64,000 nucleotides of DNA from Snuella lapsa (GTDB lineage: Bacteria > Bacteroidota > Bacteroidia > Flavobacteriales > Flavobacteriaceae): assembly GCF_039539345.1 (NCBI RefSeq), contig NZ_BAABCY010000078.1, positions 62,001 to 126,000 on the forward strand, given 5' to 3'. Both the position numbers and the translations under genes were made by a program. The notes under the pieces are model-generated. The model did not search any database and was not told the origin of the DNA. It saw only the letters and a program-made list of their open reading frames with translations. Positions 51,863 to 60,828 of this stretch are shown here, piece after piece (the first letter of the stretch is position 1; each line of letters starts with the position of its first letter).

Positions 51863-52190
51863 TTAATTTTAATGTTCTCCCGTAAATTATGGGGTAAATA
51901 ATGCTTTCTTTGGTTATACGTATATAAGAGGGTAAATGTTACAAAGTGGGTGATAATTTTGTGAAGGTTATGATTTATTTAACATTTTTATAAAGGATTG
52001 AATTGAATAAACATGTTTTAGCATGTTACATGAATTAAGCAATGTGATGTTTTATTGGTTATCTTAGAAGTGTTGGATTGGACTGTACCTGGATATAAAT
52101 TGAAGAGGACTGCTGTAAAATTTGTTAAAAGCAAAAGCCTACCGTTATAAATGGTAGGCTTTTTGGTTTATCAAGTACAGAACAATAGAA
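51863..52190. other. Intergenic region rpoD/pnp
   Basis: This 328-bp gap holds the leader of rpoD on its left and the pnp terminator at 52133-52163. AACATG/CATGTT forms a minor palindrome near 52010. I see no open frame with coding character and no RNA gene. Confidence 0.55.
52133..52163 (-). terminator. Terminator of pnp
   Basis: AAAAGCCTACC (52133-52143) pairs with GGTAGGCTTTT (52153-52163) around a 9-nt loop. It lies 28 bp after the pnp stop on the minus strand. Confidence 0.88.
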
Positions 52191-54428
52191 TTAATCTTCT
52201 TTTTTATTTCTGTTGTCGCGACGGTTATCACGGTTTCGGTTGTCCCTACCACGATTGTCTCGTCCGCCACGATTGTTGTCTCTTGGAGGTCTTGGTTGCC
52301 AACCTTCTGGCTTTGGTAAAATCGCTTTACGGGATACTTTCTCTTTGCGTGTTTTTGGATCAATGCCAAAATACTTCACGTCAAAAACATCTCCCATGTT
52401 CACAACATCACTTACATTTTCAGTGCGTTCCCAAGCAAGTTCGCTAACATGTAATAAGACTTCGTTTCCAGGTGCTTCTGTGTATTCAACAACAGCACCA
52501 AAGTCAAGCATTTTAATAACTTTTACTTCATAAACGCTACCAACTTCAGGTTTAAATTTCAGAGATTCGATCTTAGCTAGAACAGCATCAATACCTTCTT
52601 GATCGGTGCCCAAAATTTCAACAATACCCTCTTCGGTTACAGGATCTTCATTAATAACAATAGTAGTATTGGTCTCTTTTTGTAACTCCTGAATTACTTT
52701 TCCTCCAGGGCCAATAAAGGCTCCAATAAGTTCATTAGGTAATATTGACGTTACCATTTTAGGAGCATGCGATTTTACCTCAGCATTTGGCACTGAAATA
52801 GTATCTGTTATTTTTTCTAAGATATGTAAGCGGCCATCACGCGCTTGTTTTAAAGCATTTACCAGAATTTCATAAGACAATCCTTTTACTTTAATGTCCA
52901 TTTGACAAGCAGTGATGCCATCGGCAGTACCGGTCACTTTAAAGTCCATATCGCCTAAGTGATCTTCGTCACCTAAAATATCAGAAAGAACAGCGTATTT
53001 TCCTGTTTCAATTTCAGTGATTAACCCCATGGCAATACCCGAAACAGGTTTCTTTAATTGTATACCAGCATCCATCATAGCCATGGTTCCAGCACATACG
53101 GTTGCCATTGAAGACGAACCATTAGACTCTAAAATTTCTGATACAACGCGAACCGTATATGGACAGTCTTCAGGAACCATACCTTTTAAGGCACGTTGAG
53201 CTAAATTACCATGACCTACTTCGCGACGTGATGTGCCACGAATTGGTCTTGCTTCCCCTGTTGAAAAAGGAGGGAAGTTATAGTGCAGATAGAAACGCTC
53301 TTCTCCTTCATAAGAGGGCATATCTATTTGGTTTGCTTCTCTAGAAGTACCTAAAGTAACGGTCGCTAACGCTTGCGTTTCCCCGCGGGTAAAGATTGAC
53401 GACCCATGTGTAGATGGTAAATAATCAATTTCACACCAAATAGGTCTTATATCAGTGGTTTTACGTCCGTCTAAGCGTAAACCTTCATTTAGAGTTAAAT
53501 CCCTGACAGCATTCTTTTCAGCTTTGCTGTAATATTTAGAAATTAAGTCGCCAAAATCTTCTTGTTCTTCTTCGGAAAAAGAAGCTATGATATCTTCTTT
53601 AATTTCAGCAAAGGCAGCCCCTCTTTCTTGTTTTGAAGAACCAGCTTTAGCTACGGCATATACTTTCTCGTATGCCATATCGTGTATTTTTTTTGCTAAA
53701 TCTTCGTCTTCACGTTCTGGTTCATATTCTCGAGTTTCTTTTTTTCCAAATGCTTCTGCTAATTTAATTTGTGCTTCACACTGTACTTTAATAGCTTCGT
53801 GTGCAAATTTTATAGCTTCTGTCATTTCTTCTTCAGAAATCTCATTCATTTCCCCTTCTACCATCATTACGGAATCTGCAGATGCACCAATAACCATATC
53901 GATGTCAGATTCTTCTAATTGTTTTAATGATGGGTTAATGATAAATTCACCATTAACACGACCAACTCTTACTTCAGATATTGGGCATTCAAATGGAAAA
54001 TCGGATAATTGGATGGCTGCTGAAGCTGCTAAACCAGCCATGGCATCAGGCATTACATTTTCATCATGTGACATTAACTGAATCATCACTTGTGTCTCAC
54101 TGTGATAATCCTTAGGGAATAGAGGACGTAATACACGGTCTACTAAACGCATGGTTAAAACTTCACCATCACTAGGTCTTGCTTCTCTCTTAAAGAATCC
54201 TCCGGGATAACGTCCAGCTGCAGCAAATTTTTCGCGGTAATCTACTGTCAGTGGTAAAAAGTCTACATCTGCCGATTTGTAATTGGAAACTACCGTACAT
54301 AATAACATACAGTTTCCAGATTGCACTACAACGCTACCATGCGCTTGTTTTGCTAATTTTCCAGTTTCAATAGAGATTTCTCTACCGTCACCTAGGTCTA
54401 TGACCTCTTTAAAAACTTTTGGAATCAT
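52191..54428 (-). CDS. pnp: Polyribonucleotide nucleotidyltransferase (PNPase)
   Basis: The 745-residue phosphorolytic 3'-5' exoribonuclease has two RNase PH domains (first ending about residue 220, second about 320-540, with FTRGETQALATVTLGTS, and TCAGTMAMMDAGIQLKKPV-type core). A KH domain (about 556-615, GAFIGPGGKVIQELQ) and an S1 domain (about 625-695) follow. The tail (about 705-745) is rich in Arg, Asp and Asn, with repeated RDN/RGG units, not found in E. coli PNPase. It degrades mRNA in the cytoplasm. It is downstream of rpsO, as in many bacteria, but a terminator separates them. Confidence 0.97.
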   Translation of the reverse strand: MIPKVFKEVIDLGDGREISIETGKLAKQAHGSVVVQSGNCMLLCTVVSNYKSADVDFLPLTVDYREKFAAAGRYPGGFFKREARPSDGEVLTMRLVDRVLRPLFPKDYHSETQVMIQLMSHDENVMPDAMAGLAASAAIQLSDFPFECPISEVRVGRVNGEFIINPSLKQLEESDIDMVIGASADSVMMVEGEMNEISEEEMTEAIKFAHEAIKVQCEAQIKLAEAFGKKETREYEPEREDEDLAKKIHDMAYEKVYAVAKAGSSKQERGAAFAEIKEDIIASFSEEEQEDFGDLISKYYSKAEKNAVRDLTLNEGLRLDGRKTTDIRPIWCEIDYLPSTHGSSIFTRGETQALATVTLGTSREANQIDMPSYEGEERFYLHYNFPPFSTGEARPIRGTSRREVGHGNLAQRALKGMVPEDCPYTVRVVSEILESNGSSSMATVCAGTMAMMDAGIQLKKPVSGIAMGLITEIETGKYAVLSDILGDEDHLGDMDFKVTGTADGITACQMDIKVKGLSYEILVNALKQARDGRLHILEKITDTISVPNAEVKSHAPKMVTSILPNELIGAFIGPGGKVIQELQKETNTTIVINEDPVTEEGIVEILGTDQEGIDAVLAKIESLKFKPEVGSVYEVKVIKMLDFGAVVEYTEAPGNEVLLHVSELAWERTENVSDVVNMGDVFDVKYFGIDPKTRKEKVSRKAILPKPEGWQPRPPRDNNRGGRDNRGRDNRNRDNRRDNRNKKED

Positions 54429-54453
54429 AAATTTTTTAATTCTAATTAAACAA

Positions 54454-54491
54454 TGGTCGTTGTGTTGTTGTGTGTAGTTGTTGTGTGACCA
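54454..54491 (-). promoter_or_regulatory. pnp leader: AC-rich repeat between complementary TGGTC/GACCA ends
   Basis: On the minus strand TGGTC opens and GACCA closes a 38-nt segment whose interior repeats ACACAACAAC almost exclusively (A and C only). The 5-bp helix would present an unstructured 28-nt A/C loop about 26 nt before the pnp ATG. Such a loop could be a binding site for PNPase or another protein. E. coli pnp is autoregulated through its leader; a link here is inference. Confidence 0.35.
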
Positions 54492-54566
54492 ATGAAAAAC
54501 TGTAATTAGCTTCTTATTTAGCGCGTTTAAACTCTCCGCTTACGAGTGGTTGCTTTAAACAAAAAA

Positions 54567-54590
54567 CCACGTTTTAAAACGTGGCTTTTT
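54567..54590 (-). terminator. Terminator of rpsO
   Basis: CCACGTTTT (54567-54575) and AAAACGTGG (54576-54584) form a perfect 18-bp palindrome flanked by T-runs on both strands. It lies 16 bp after the rpsO stop on the minus strand and separates it from pnp. Confidence 0.85.
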
Positions 54591-54599
54591 GTGATGTGA

Positions 54600-54869
54600 T
54601 TATTTTCTTAATCCTAGTTCTTTTACTATTGCACGATATCTCAAGATATCCTTTTTGGTTAAGTAATCCAACAATGCACGACGTTTACCTACCAATTTTA
54701 CTAACGAACGCTCAGTGTTGAAATCTTTACGATTATTTTTTAAGTGCTCGGTTAAGTGGTTGATTCTGTGAGTGAACAATGCAATTTGACCTTCAGCAGA
54801 ACCCGTATCGTTCTTTCCTTTACCGTGTTTTGTGAAGATTTCTTCTTTTACTTCTTTAGTTAAATACAT
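54600..54869 (-). CDS. rpsO: Ribosomal protein S15
   Basis: The 89-residue protein of the small ribosomal subunit has the S15 signature HRINHLTEHLKNNRKDFNTERSL region and VGKRRALLDYL, with KDILRYRAIVKELGLRK at the end. The frame can be read back to 54926, but a TATATTTG promoter element at 54924-54931 and a leader hairpin sit there, and S15 proteins begin MYLT, so the ATG at 54869 is used. pnp follows downstream after a terminator. Confidence 0.97.
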   Translation of the reverse strand: MYLTKEVKEEIFTKHGKGKNDTGSAEGQIALFTHRINHLTEHLKNNRKDFNTERSLVKLVGKRRALLDYLTKKDILRYRAIVKELGLRK

Positions 54870-54901
54870 GCTAATATTATTATAAATGATTTTTATGTAT
54901 A

Positions 54902-54931
54902 CGAAAGCTTGTCTTTCGAGCGGCAAATATA
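54902..54931 (-). promoter_or_regulatory. rpsO promoter -7 element and leader hairpin
   Basis: On the minus strand TATATTTG (54931-54924) is followed almost at once by CGAAAG-ACAAG-CTTTCG (54918-54902), a perfect 6-bp hairpin near the mRNA 5' end, about 33 nt before the ATG. S15 represses its own mRNA through leader structures in several bacteria. This hairpin is a candidate site, though no homology to a known S15 leader is claimed. Confidence 0.45.
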
Positions 54932-55001
54932 GTAATTTTTAACGACTTACATAATGAATAATCTATTGAAAAGAAAAAGTGTCTTAATGGAGACTTTTAA
55001 T

Positions 55002-55859
55002 TTATGCTCTAAGCGGTTGATTCGTAATTAAGTCAATATATTGATTTACTTTATTTTTTAGCTCTTTACGTTGTGTAATAAAATCAAGAAAGCCGTGTTC
55101 TAGCAAAAATTCTGAAGTTTGAAAGCCTTCAGGTAATTCTTTACCTGTAGTGTCTCTTACTATACGAGGTCCTGCAAAACCTATTAAAGCTCCTGGTTCG
55201 CTAATGTTAATGTCACCTAGCATAGCAAATGAAGCAGTAGTTCCTCCGGTTGTTGGATCTGTACATAAAGAAATATATGGTATGCCGGCTTCTGCCAACT
55301 GTGCCAATTTTACCGATGTTTTGGCTAGTTGCATTAATGATAGGGCAGCTTCCATCATTCTTGCTCCTCCAGATTTTGAAATAATCATTAAAGGAATGTT
55401 CTTTTTTAATGAGTAATCGGCGGCACGTGCAATTTTCTCACCCACAACACTACCCATGGATCCTCCAATAAAGCTAAAATCCATACAAGCAACAACTAAA
55501 TCTTTGCCCTTAGATTTGCCAACTGCGGTACGAACGGCATCTTTTAAATTGGTTTTAGTTTGCGCAGTTTTTAAACGGTCTGGGTAATTTTTGGTGTCAA
55601 CAAATTTTAAAGGATCCTTAGATTCTAAATCGGTATCCAATTCTTTAAATTTATTGTCATCAAAGAGTATTTCAAAATATTCTTTACTGCCTATACGTAC
55701 GTGGTAACCATCCTCAGGACTTACATAGAAATTTTTTTCAAGCTCTTCAGCATCAACAATTTTTCCAGTTGGTGATTTATACCACAGTCCTTTTGGAGTG
55801 TCTTTTTTTTCCTCTGTAGAGGTGGTAATCCCTTTTGTTTTTCTTTTAAACCAAGACAT
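55002..55859 (-). CDS. accD: Acetyl-CoA carboxylase carboxyltransferase subunit beta
   Basis: The 285-residue subunit pairs with AccA to move CO2 from biotin to acetyl-CoA in fatty acid synthesis. The carboxyltransferase core is clear: VVACMDFSFIGGSMGSVVGEK region, ISKSGGARMMEAALSLMQLA, DPTTGGTTASFAMLGD and IGFAGPRIVRDT. The N-terminus keeps the AccD layout (GLWYKSPTGKIVDAEELEKN, FYVSPEDGYHVRIG), but the four cysteines of the zinc ribbon are replaced by Ser, Gly, Ser and Asp. It sits alone between rpsO and fbaA on the minus strand. Confidence 0.95.
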   Translation of the reverse strand: MSWFKRKTKGITTSTEEKKDTPKGLWYKSPTGKIVDAEELEKNFYVSPEDGYHVRIGSKEYFEILFDDNKFKELDTDLESKDPLKFVDTKNYPDRLKTAQTKTNLKDAVRTAVGKSKGKDLVVACMDFSFIGGSMGSVVGEKIARAADYSLKKNIPLMIISKSGGARMMEAALSLMQLAKTSVKLAQLAEAGIPYISLCTDPTTGGTTASFAMLGDINISEPGALIGFAGPRIVRDTTGKELPEGFQTSEFLLEHGFLDFITQRKELKNKVNQYIDLITNQPLRA

Positions 55860-56100
55860 ACTGATTTATAATTTTAGATTTACAGTTCAAGATTTTTTAA
55901 TCTCAACTCGTGTTATTCTGTTGGCTTACCAAATTAAGGTAAGCGAGTATCGAAGCTATTGGTTCGTATCTTTTGTTTATTGAATGAGTCCCCAAAGCCG
56001 AAAGACAAAATTAAAGCTTTATTTTAATTTGAGGTTACACCTATATAACTTTTTGGCGAAAATGGTGTTTTAGTAAGAAATGCTTTTCAGTACTATTTTA

Positions 56101-56141
56101 AAAATGAAAAAATCCTGCGTTTAACAGGATTTTTTCATTTT
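56101..56141 (-). terminator. Terminator of fbaA
   Basis: AAAATGAAAAAATCCTG (56101-56117) and CAGGATTTTTTCATTTT (56125-56141) form a perfect 17-bp stem around a 7-nt loop, with AT tracts on both sides. It lies 15 bp after the fbaA stop. Confidence 0.9.
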
Positions 56142-56155
56142 TAAAATATAGTATC

Positions 56156-57223
56156 TTACAATGTGTTTACGTTGTTAAGGTCTTCAAAAGCCTTTTTCAA
56201 ACGTTCTACAAATGTTTTTTCTCCTTCACGTAACCATACGCGTGGATCGTAATATTTTTTATTAGGCACATCGTCACCTTCTGGGTTTCCTATTTGTCCT
56301 TTTAAGTATTCTGCCTTGTCACCCATATAATCACGAATACCGGTCATAAATGCATATTGTAAATCGGTATCGATGTTCATTTTAATTACACCATAGCTTA
56401 TGCCTTCACGAATTTCTTCAAGCGTAGAACCAGAACCTCCGTGGAATACAAAGTCTATAGTATTGTGTGGAACGTTATATTTCTCAGAGATATATTCTTG
56501 AGAATTTTTTAAGATCTTTGGGGTTAGTTTAACATTTCCTGGTTTGTATACACCGTGAACATTTCCAAATGCAGCAGCAATGGTAAATTGGTCACTTACT
56601 TTACTTAATTCTTCATAAGCATAGGCAACCTCTTCTGGTTGGGTATATAATTTAGAATCATCAACATCGGTATTGTCTACACCATCTTCTTCTCCTCCTG
56701 TTATACCAAGCTCTATTTCTAGTGTCATGCCCATTTTGCTCATGCGCTCTAAATACTGCTTACATATTTCAATATTCTCTTCAATTGGTTCTTCAGAAAG
56801 ATCTATCATATGTGAGCTAAAAAGAGACTTTCCTGTTTCAGCAAAATGCTTTTCACTGGCATCCAATAAACCATCTATCCAAGGTAATAGTTTTTTTGCA
56901 CAGTGATCTGTATGTAAAATTACGGGAACACCATAAGCTTCAGACAATGTGTGAACGTGTTTTGCTCCAGCTACAGCACCAGCAATGGCAGCCTTTTGTC
57001 CTTCATTGCTTAATCCTTTTCCTGCATTAAACTGTGCGCCTCCATTAGAAAATTGAATGATTACAGGTGCATTTAATGCTGCAGCTGTTTCTAATACACC
57101 GTTAATAGTATCTGACCCAATAACATTAACAGCAGGTAAAGCAAAGCCTTTTTCTTTAGCTAGTTTAAAAATTGCTTGAACTTCTTTTCCTGTAGCAACG
57201 CCGGGTTTAATATTATGTCCCAT
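56156..57223 (-). CDS. fbaA: Class II fructose-bisphosphate aldolase
   Basis: The 355-residue zinc enzyme splits fructose-1,6-bisphosphate in glycolysis and makes it in gluconeogenesis. VILHTDHCAKKLLPW carries the catalytic Asp and first zinc His, EIELGITGGEEDGVDN the next conserved block, AAFGNVHGVYKPGNVKL a further His, and FVFHGGSGSTLEEI the third His with the phosphate loop. Length and motifs match class IIA (E. coli FbaA type). It is a single-gene unit with its own promoter and terminator. Confidence 0.97.
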   Translation of the reverse strand: MGHNIKPGVATGKEVQAIFKLAKEKGFALPAVNVIGSDTINGVLETAAALNAPVIIQFSNGGAQFNAGKGLSNEGQKAAIAGAVAGAKHVHTLSEAYGVPVILHTDHCAKKLLPWIDGLLDASEKHFAETGKSLFSSHMIDLSEEPIEENIEICKQYLERMSKMGMTLEIELGITGGEEDGVDNTDVDDSKLYTQPEEVAYAYEELSKVSDQFTIAAAFGNVHGVYKPGNVKLTPKILKNSQEYISEKYNVPHNTIDFVFHGGSGSTLEEIREGISYGVIKMNIDTDLQYAFMTGIRDYMGDKAEYLKGQIGNPEGDDVPNKKYYDPRVWLREGEKTFVERLKKAFEDLNNVNTL

Positions 57224-57257
57224 TTTTTAAATATGTTGATTAATTATTTATGAGCAC

Positions 57258-57265
57258 CAAAAGTA
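57258..57265 (-). promoter_or_regulatory. -7 element for fbaA
   Basis: TACTTTTG on the minus strand fits TAnnTTTG and ends 34 nt before the fbaA ATG. No clear -33 TTG is at the right distance. Confidence 0.4.
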
Positions 57266-57354
57266 ATCAATTTTTAAATAAATAGGTGTGGTTTAGCACC
57301 TTGAAACTCATAAAAAGAAACTAAAACGTTATAGTTTGGATAAACGAATAAATT

Positions 57355-59883
57355 TTAAAAAGGATAGTTTATACCTATGTTGTATACAGCATTTGAGAAA
57401 TTATAATCTTTAAACCAACGGTTTGTTGTGTTATAGGAAGGGTCGTAAGTTTTAAAGCCAACATCAAAACGAAAAACAAAAAAGCTAAAGTCGTATCGTA
57501 ATCCAAAACCAGAGCCAACGGCTGTATCTCTCAGAGAGTTAAAATCTGTAAAGGTAGCGCGCTCATCGTCTATTTCATCTAAAACATTCCAAATGTTGCC
57601 AGCGTCAACAAAAATAGCACCATTCAAGTTCTCGAATATGTTAAAGCGTTGTTCGACGCTTAAAGCTAACTTTAAGTTTGCTTCATTAAATTCATTGGTT
57701 GTTTCAGAGCTTCCGGGCCCTAAGCTATAGGCTGTCCAAGCACGGTTGTCGTTAGATCCACCTGCAAAGAAACTTTTTGAAAAAGGTATATTAGTGGAAT
57801 TTCCATAAGGTATGGCAATGCCAAAAAAACTACGTATGGCCAACACGTTCTTTTTTCCTAAGTCCCAGTGTTTAATATATTCTAGTTCTGTTTTGATATA
57901 TTGAGAATAAGCTACATTAAATAGTTCGTAACGGTCATCACTGTTTTTTTTAAGACCAAAAAGTTTAGAGGCATTTGCCAGTAAATTACCCGCCGATTCT
58001 AACTTAAACCTGAATATGGAGAAATCTTCATCAAACAGATTAGTGCGGTCGTCCCTAATCAAACCAAAACTAGACGAGAGTATAAGGTTGTTTTCGGTTA
58101 GTCTGTTTTTACGTTCGTTGATGGCAGACACCAGTTTGTAATCATCATCGTCCGAATTTAAAGACGTATTATCGTTTAATACATCATTTATAAAAGCATC
58201 AGTTTGATCTGGGCGTTCCAAATTTTCTCCATTATTATAGTTTAACGATTTTGATATGGAGTTAAGAGTGGTATATGAGTTTTTATAGACATCAAAATAA
58301 TTGTCAACATTTAGGTTACGAACGTATTGGGCGTTAAACAAATCAAGTCGGTTGGTTGTTTTGCTAGATGGGCGCCAATTGTAATTAAACGTGCCACTAA
58401 AGGCTTGTTTGTCCAAACCTATGTTGGTTTGTCCCGAGGCAGATAAACTAATTCTGGTACTTGGTGACATGTGTTTGGGAATGATTCTGTCGGTGTTAAA
58501 TGGTGAAAACAACCTAGGGATAGTAAGTTTTAAGTCCACACCAACTTCATTAATGTCAAAAAACGGATCGTCAGGGTTGTTCTCATCTTTAGATGAACCA
58601 ATAGATCCAATGGCAGAGATTTCGAATGTTTCTGCACCTCTAAAAATATTTCTAATTAGAAGGCTCGGGTTTAACGCAAGACCAATAGTTTGTATGTTAC
58701 TTTGGGAAATATCCGTGTCAAAACTTAAACTGAATTTTTTTAAAGGTGTTAATTTAATGCTTGTAGCCAGTTGGTTTTTTACACCGGGTATTGAGTCGTA
58801 TTTTATATCAGGATATTTAAAAGAACGTAATTCGCTTAAGTGCCTATATGTTCGCGTTCTGTCTATGTCCTTAAAGATACTATTTGGGGATATAAATACA
58901 GCATCTGTTAGGGCTTTAGGGCGATAACGTATTTTATCGTAACTGTATATGCTGTAACCATTGAAAAAAACAGAGTCTTGAAAAGCCTGTCCTTCCTTTG
59001 CAAAACTATAATCCGTAATAATTTTTACATCTCTAACTTTATAAATTTGAAATGGAAGATGCTTAATGGAATCTTGTGTGCGTATGGCTCTATTTTGAAT
59101 TTGAATATCAACATTTACTTTTTTATTAGTGCCTATGGTGTCTATTTCAAAGCCTATATAATCTTGGTTAAAGTGGTATAGGCCTGAATTGCGTAAATCA
59201 TTTGTAATGCGTTCGCGCTCTAGTTCAAAATTTTCAGTTTTGTACTGTTCTTTTGGTATTAGTAAAGAGTTCTTTTTTATGAAAGTGTATAAAGAATCGA
59301 TTACTGGTGATGCTATCTTTTGGGAAATACTGTCAAGAACAAATGGTGTTCCGGTTTTAATGTGGTAATCGATGGTTGCACGATTGTTTTCTTTTTTATT
59401 AGTAGTAGAAGATGCTTTTACGTCAAACCAACCATTGTTGATATAGTAATCATGAAGGCGTTTAACAGACTTTTCGGTTTTGTTTTTATCTACAATCACA
59501 GGTGCTTCCCCCGTCTTCTTTATCCAGTTGTTAAAATTTTTACGAGATGATTTGTAACGTTCTAGTTGCTTTTTGGAAAGAAATTTTTCATACCTGCTCT
59601 TACGTTTCGGGTTTTTATTAATGCTGGCATCAATAATAGAATCAATATTGGGACGCGCTGTATTATATAAGTGTAAACGTAATGGGAAACCTAATATTTT
59701 TTTATTGGGTTCTTGATGTAATAAATTGCTTAGTGTTTCAGTGTTGTCTTTTTTGTCGTTAACTTCTATAGACGTATCGGTAAGCAGGAACTCGTTTTCA
59801 GGAACTCGCTTTACTGCATTACAAGAAAATAAGAACCCTGTAATTATAATAAGTATAAGTATTTTAAAAAGTTGCTGTTTCAA
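57355..59883 (-). CDS. tamL: TamL: BamA/TamA-family outer-membrane lipoprotein
   Basis: The protein has a lipoprotein signal (GFLFSC then NAVKRVPENEFLLT), periplasmic POTRA-like domains (about residues 30-400, NNRATIDYHIKTGTPFVLDS and KVRDVKIITDY), and a C-terminal Omp85 beta-barrel (about 420-842) with FFAGGSNDNRAWTAYSLGPG, VEQRFNIFENLNGAIFVDAGNIW and VGSGFGLRYDFSFFVFRFDVGFK. A lipid-anchored TamA homologue is the TamL type described in Bacteroidota, which works with TamB in outer-membrane assembly. No ATG precedes the signal; TTG at 59883 gives MKQQLFKILIL, while TTG at 59895 adds four residues. Confidence 0.9.
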   Translation of the reverse strand: MKQQLFKILILIIITGFLFSCNAVKRVPENEFLLTDTSIEVNDKKDNTETLSNLLHQEPNKKILGFPLRLHLYNTARPNIDSIIDASINKNPKRKSRYEKFLSKKQLERYKSSRKNFNNWIKKTGEAPVIVDKNKTEKSVKRLHDYYINNGWFDVKASSTTNKKENNRATIDYHIKTGTPFVLDSISQKIASPVIDSLYTFIKKNSLLIPKEQYKTENFELERERITNDLRNSGLYHFNQDYIGFEIDTIGTNKKVNVDIQIQNRAIRTQDSIKHLPFQIYKVRDVKIITDYSFAKEGQAFQDSVFFNGYSIYSYDKIRYRPKALTDAVFISPNSIFKDIDRTRTYRHLSELRSFKYPDIKYDSIPGVKNQLATSIKLTPLKKFSLSFDTDISQSNIQTIGLALNPSLLIRNIFRGAETFEISAIGSIGSSKDENNPDDPFFDINEVGVDLKLTIPRLFSPFNTDRIIPKHMSPSTRISLSASGQTNIGLDKQAFSGTFNYNWRPSSKTTNRLDLFNAQYVRNLNVDNYFDVYKNSYTTLNSISKSLNYNNGENLERPDQTDAFINDVLNDNTSLNSDDDDYKLVSAINERKNRLTENNLILSSSFGLIRDDRTNLFDEDFSIFRFKLESAGNLLANASKLFGLKKNSDDRYELFNVAYSQYIKTELEYIKHWDLGKKNVLAIRSFFGIAIPYGNSTNIPFSKSFFAGGSNDNRAWTAYSLGPGSSETTNEFNEANLKLALSVEQRFNIFENLNGAIFVDAGNIWNVLDEIDDERATFTDFNSLRDTAVGSGFGLRYDFSFFVFRFDVGFKTYDPSYNTTNRWFKDYNFSNAVYNIGINYPF

Positions 59884-59920
59884 ATGAAATGACAATTAAT
59901 CAAGTTACGTGCTTTAGCTT

Positions 59921-59957
59921 GGGGGCTCTATAGAAAAGGATGTTCTAAAAAGCCTCC
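59921..59957. other. Hairpin between tamL and the rRNA methyltransferase gene
   Basis: GGGGGCT (59921-59927) pairs with AGCCTCC (59951-59957, one G-T), and inner AGAA pairs with TTCT. It is GC-rich in AT-rich surroundings, about 40 nt upstream of the tamL start on the minus strand, so it would fall in the tamL leader if transcription starts beyond it. No role is known. Confidence 0.35.
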
Positions 59958-60102
59958 TTTTCAATGGATTCAAAAATACATTATTTCATGTGTTATTCAT
60001 ATAATTATCACAATTTGTGATTTAAATATTTAGTTAGGCATAATGCCTGTCATTATTTTTTATTTTCTTTATGCAATTAAAAAGGCACATTAAGAATCTA
60101 TT

Positions 60103-60828
60103 ATGCTTTCAAAAAATCAGATAAAATCAATAACGCGTTTAAAGCAAAAAAAATATAGGTATCAGCAAGGTTTTTTTGTTGTTGAGGGTATAAAGACAAT
60201 AAAAGAATTGCTGGATTCCAATTTGGAGCTTCAAACTTTATATACCACAGAGTCATTCAATATTGATGCCAAAGATGAAATCATTATTTCTGAAAACGAA
60301 TTAAAACGTATTAGTTTTTTAACTACCCCCAATAAAGCATTGGCTGTTTTTAAGATTCCAAAACCAAAACCTATAAAGACTAATAAACTCATTGTAGCAC
60401 TTGATGCAGTTCGAGATCCTGGGAACTTGGGGACTATCATAAGACTTTGTGATTGGTTTGGTGTTGGCGAACTAGTTTGTAGTAAGGAAACGGTAGACTG
60501 TTACAATCCTAAGGTCGTTCAAGCAACCATGGGGTCTATAACCCGTGTTAATATAAGTTACGTTGAATTGGACGGGTTTTTAAAACAGCATGGTTTACCT
60601 GTTTATGGAGCTTTTATGGATGGCGAAGTTGTTTACACCAAGTCTTTACCAGATGCAGGTATTTTAGTCATGGGAAATGAGGCTAATGGTATATCGAAGC
60701 CAGTTGAAGCTGCTCTAACCGATAAAATTTCAATTCCGCGTTTTGGAGACTTACAGGCTACCGAAAGTTTAAACGTAGCAACTGCTACAGCTATATTGCT
60801 TAGTGAATTTAAACGTCGTGTTTATTGA
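60103..60828 (+). CDS. TrmH/SpoU-family RNA 2'-O-methyltransferase
   Basis: The 241-residue SPOUT enzyme has an N-terminal substrate-binding region (RLKQKKYRYQQGFFVVEGIK) and the three SpoU motifs: LDAVRDPGNLGTIIRLCDWF, LVMGNEANGIS and IPRFGDLQATESLNVATATA. These form the SAM-binding knot. It should 2'-O-methylate rRNA or tRNA; the exact site cannot be told. It is divergent from tamL and its stop overlaps the stop of the PorT-like gene by 7 bp on the other strand. Confidence 0.92.
   Translation: MLSKNQIKSITRLKQKKYRYQQGFFVVEGIKTIKELLDSNLELQTLYTTESFNIDAKDEIIISENELKRISFLTTPNKALAVFKIPKPKPIKTNKLIVALDAVRDPGNLGTIIRLCDWFGVGELVCSKETVDCYNPKVVQATMGSITRVNISYVELDGFLKQHGLPVYGAFMDGEVVYTKSLPDAGILVMGNEANGISKPVEAALTDKISIPRFGDLQATESLNVATATAILLSEFKRRVY

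Noticed and set aside
53587..54081. 164-codon plus-strand open frame opposite pnp
   Set aside because: It is fully antisense to PNPase domain-coding sequence, has a Ser/Ile-biased composition typical of reverse-frame readings, and has no recognisable motif.
58391..58927. 178-codon plus-strand open frame opposite tamL
   Set aside because: It lies wholly within the tamL barrel-coding region on the other strand and shows no family motif, promoter or neighbour.
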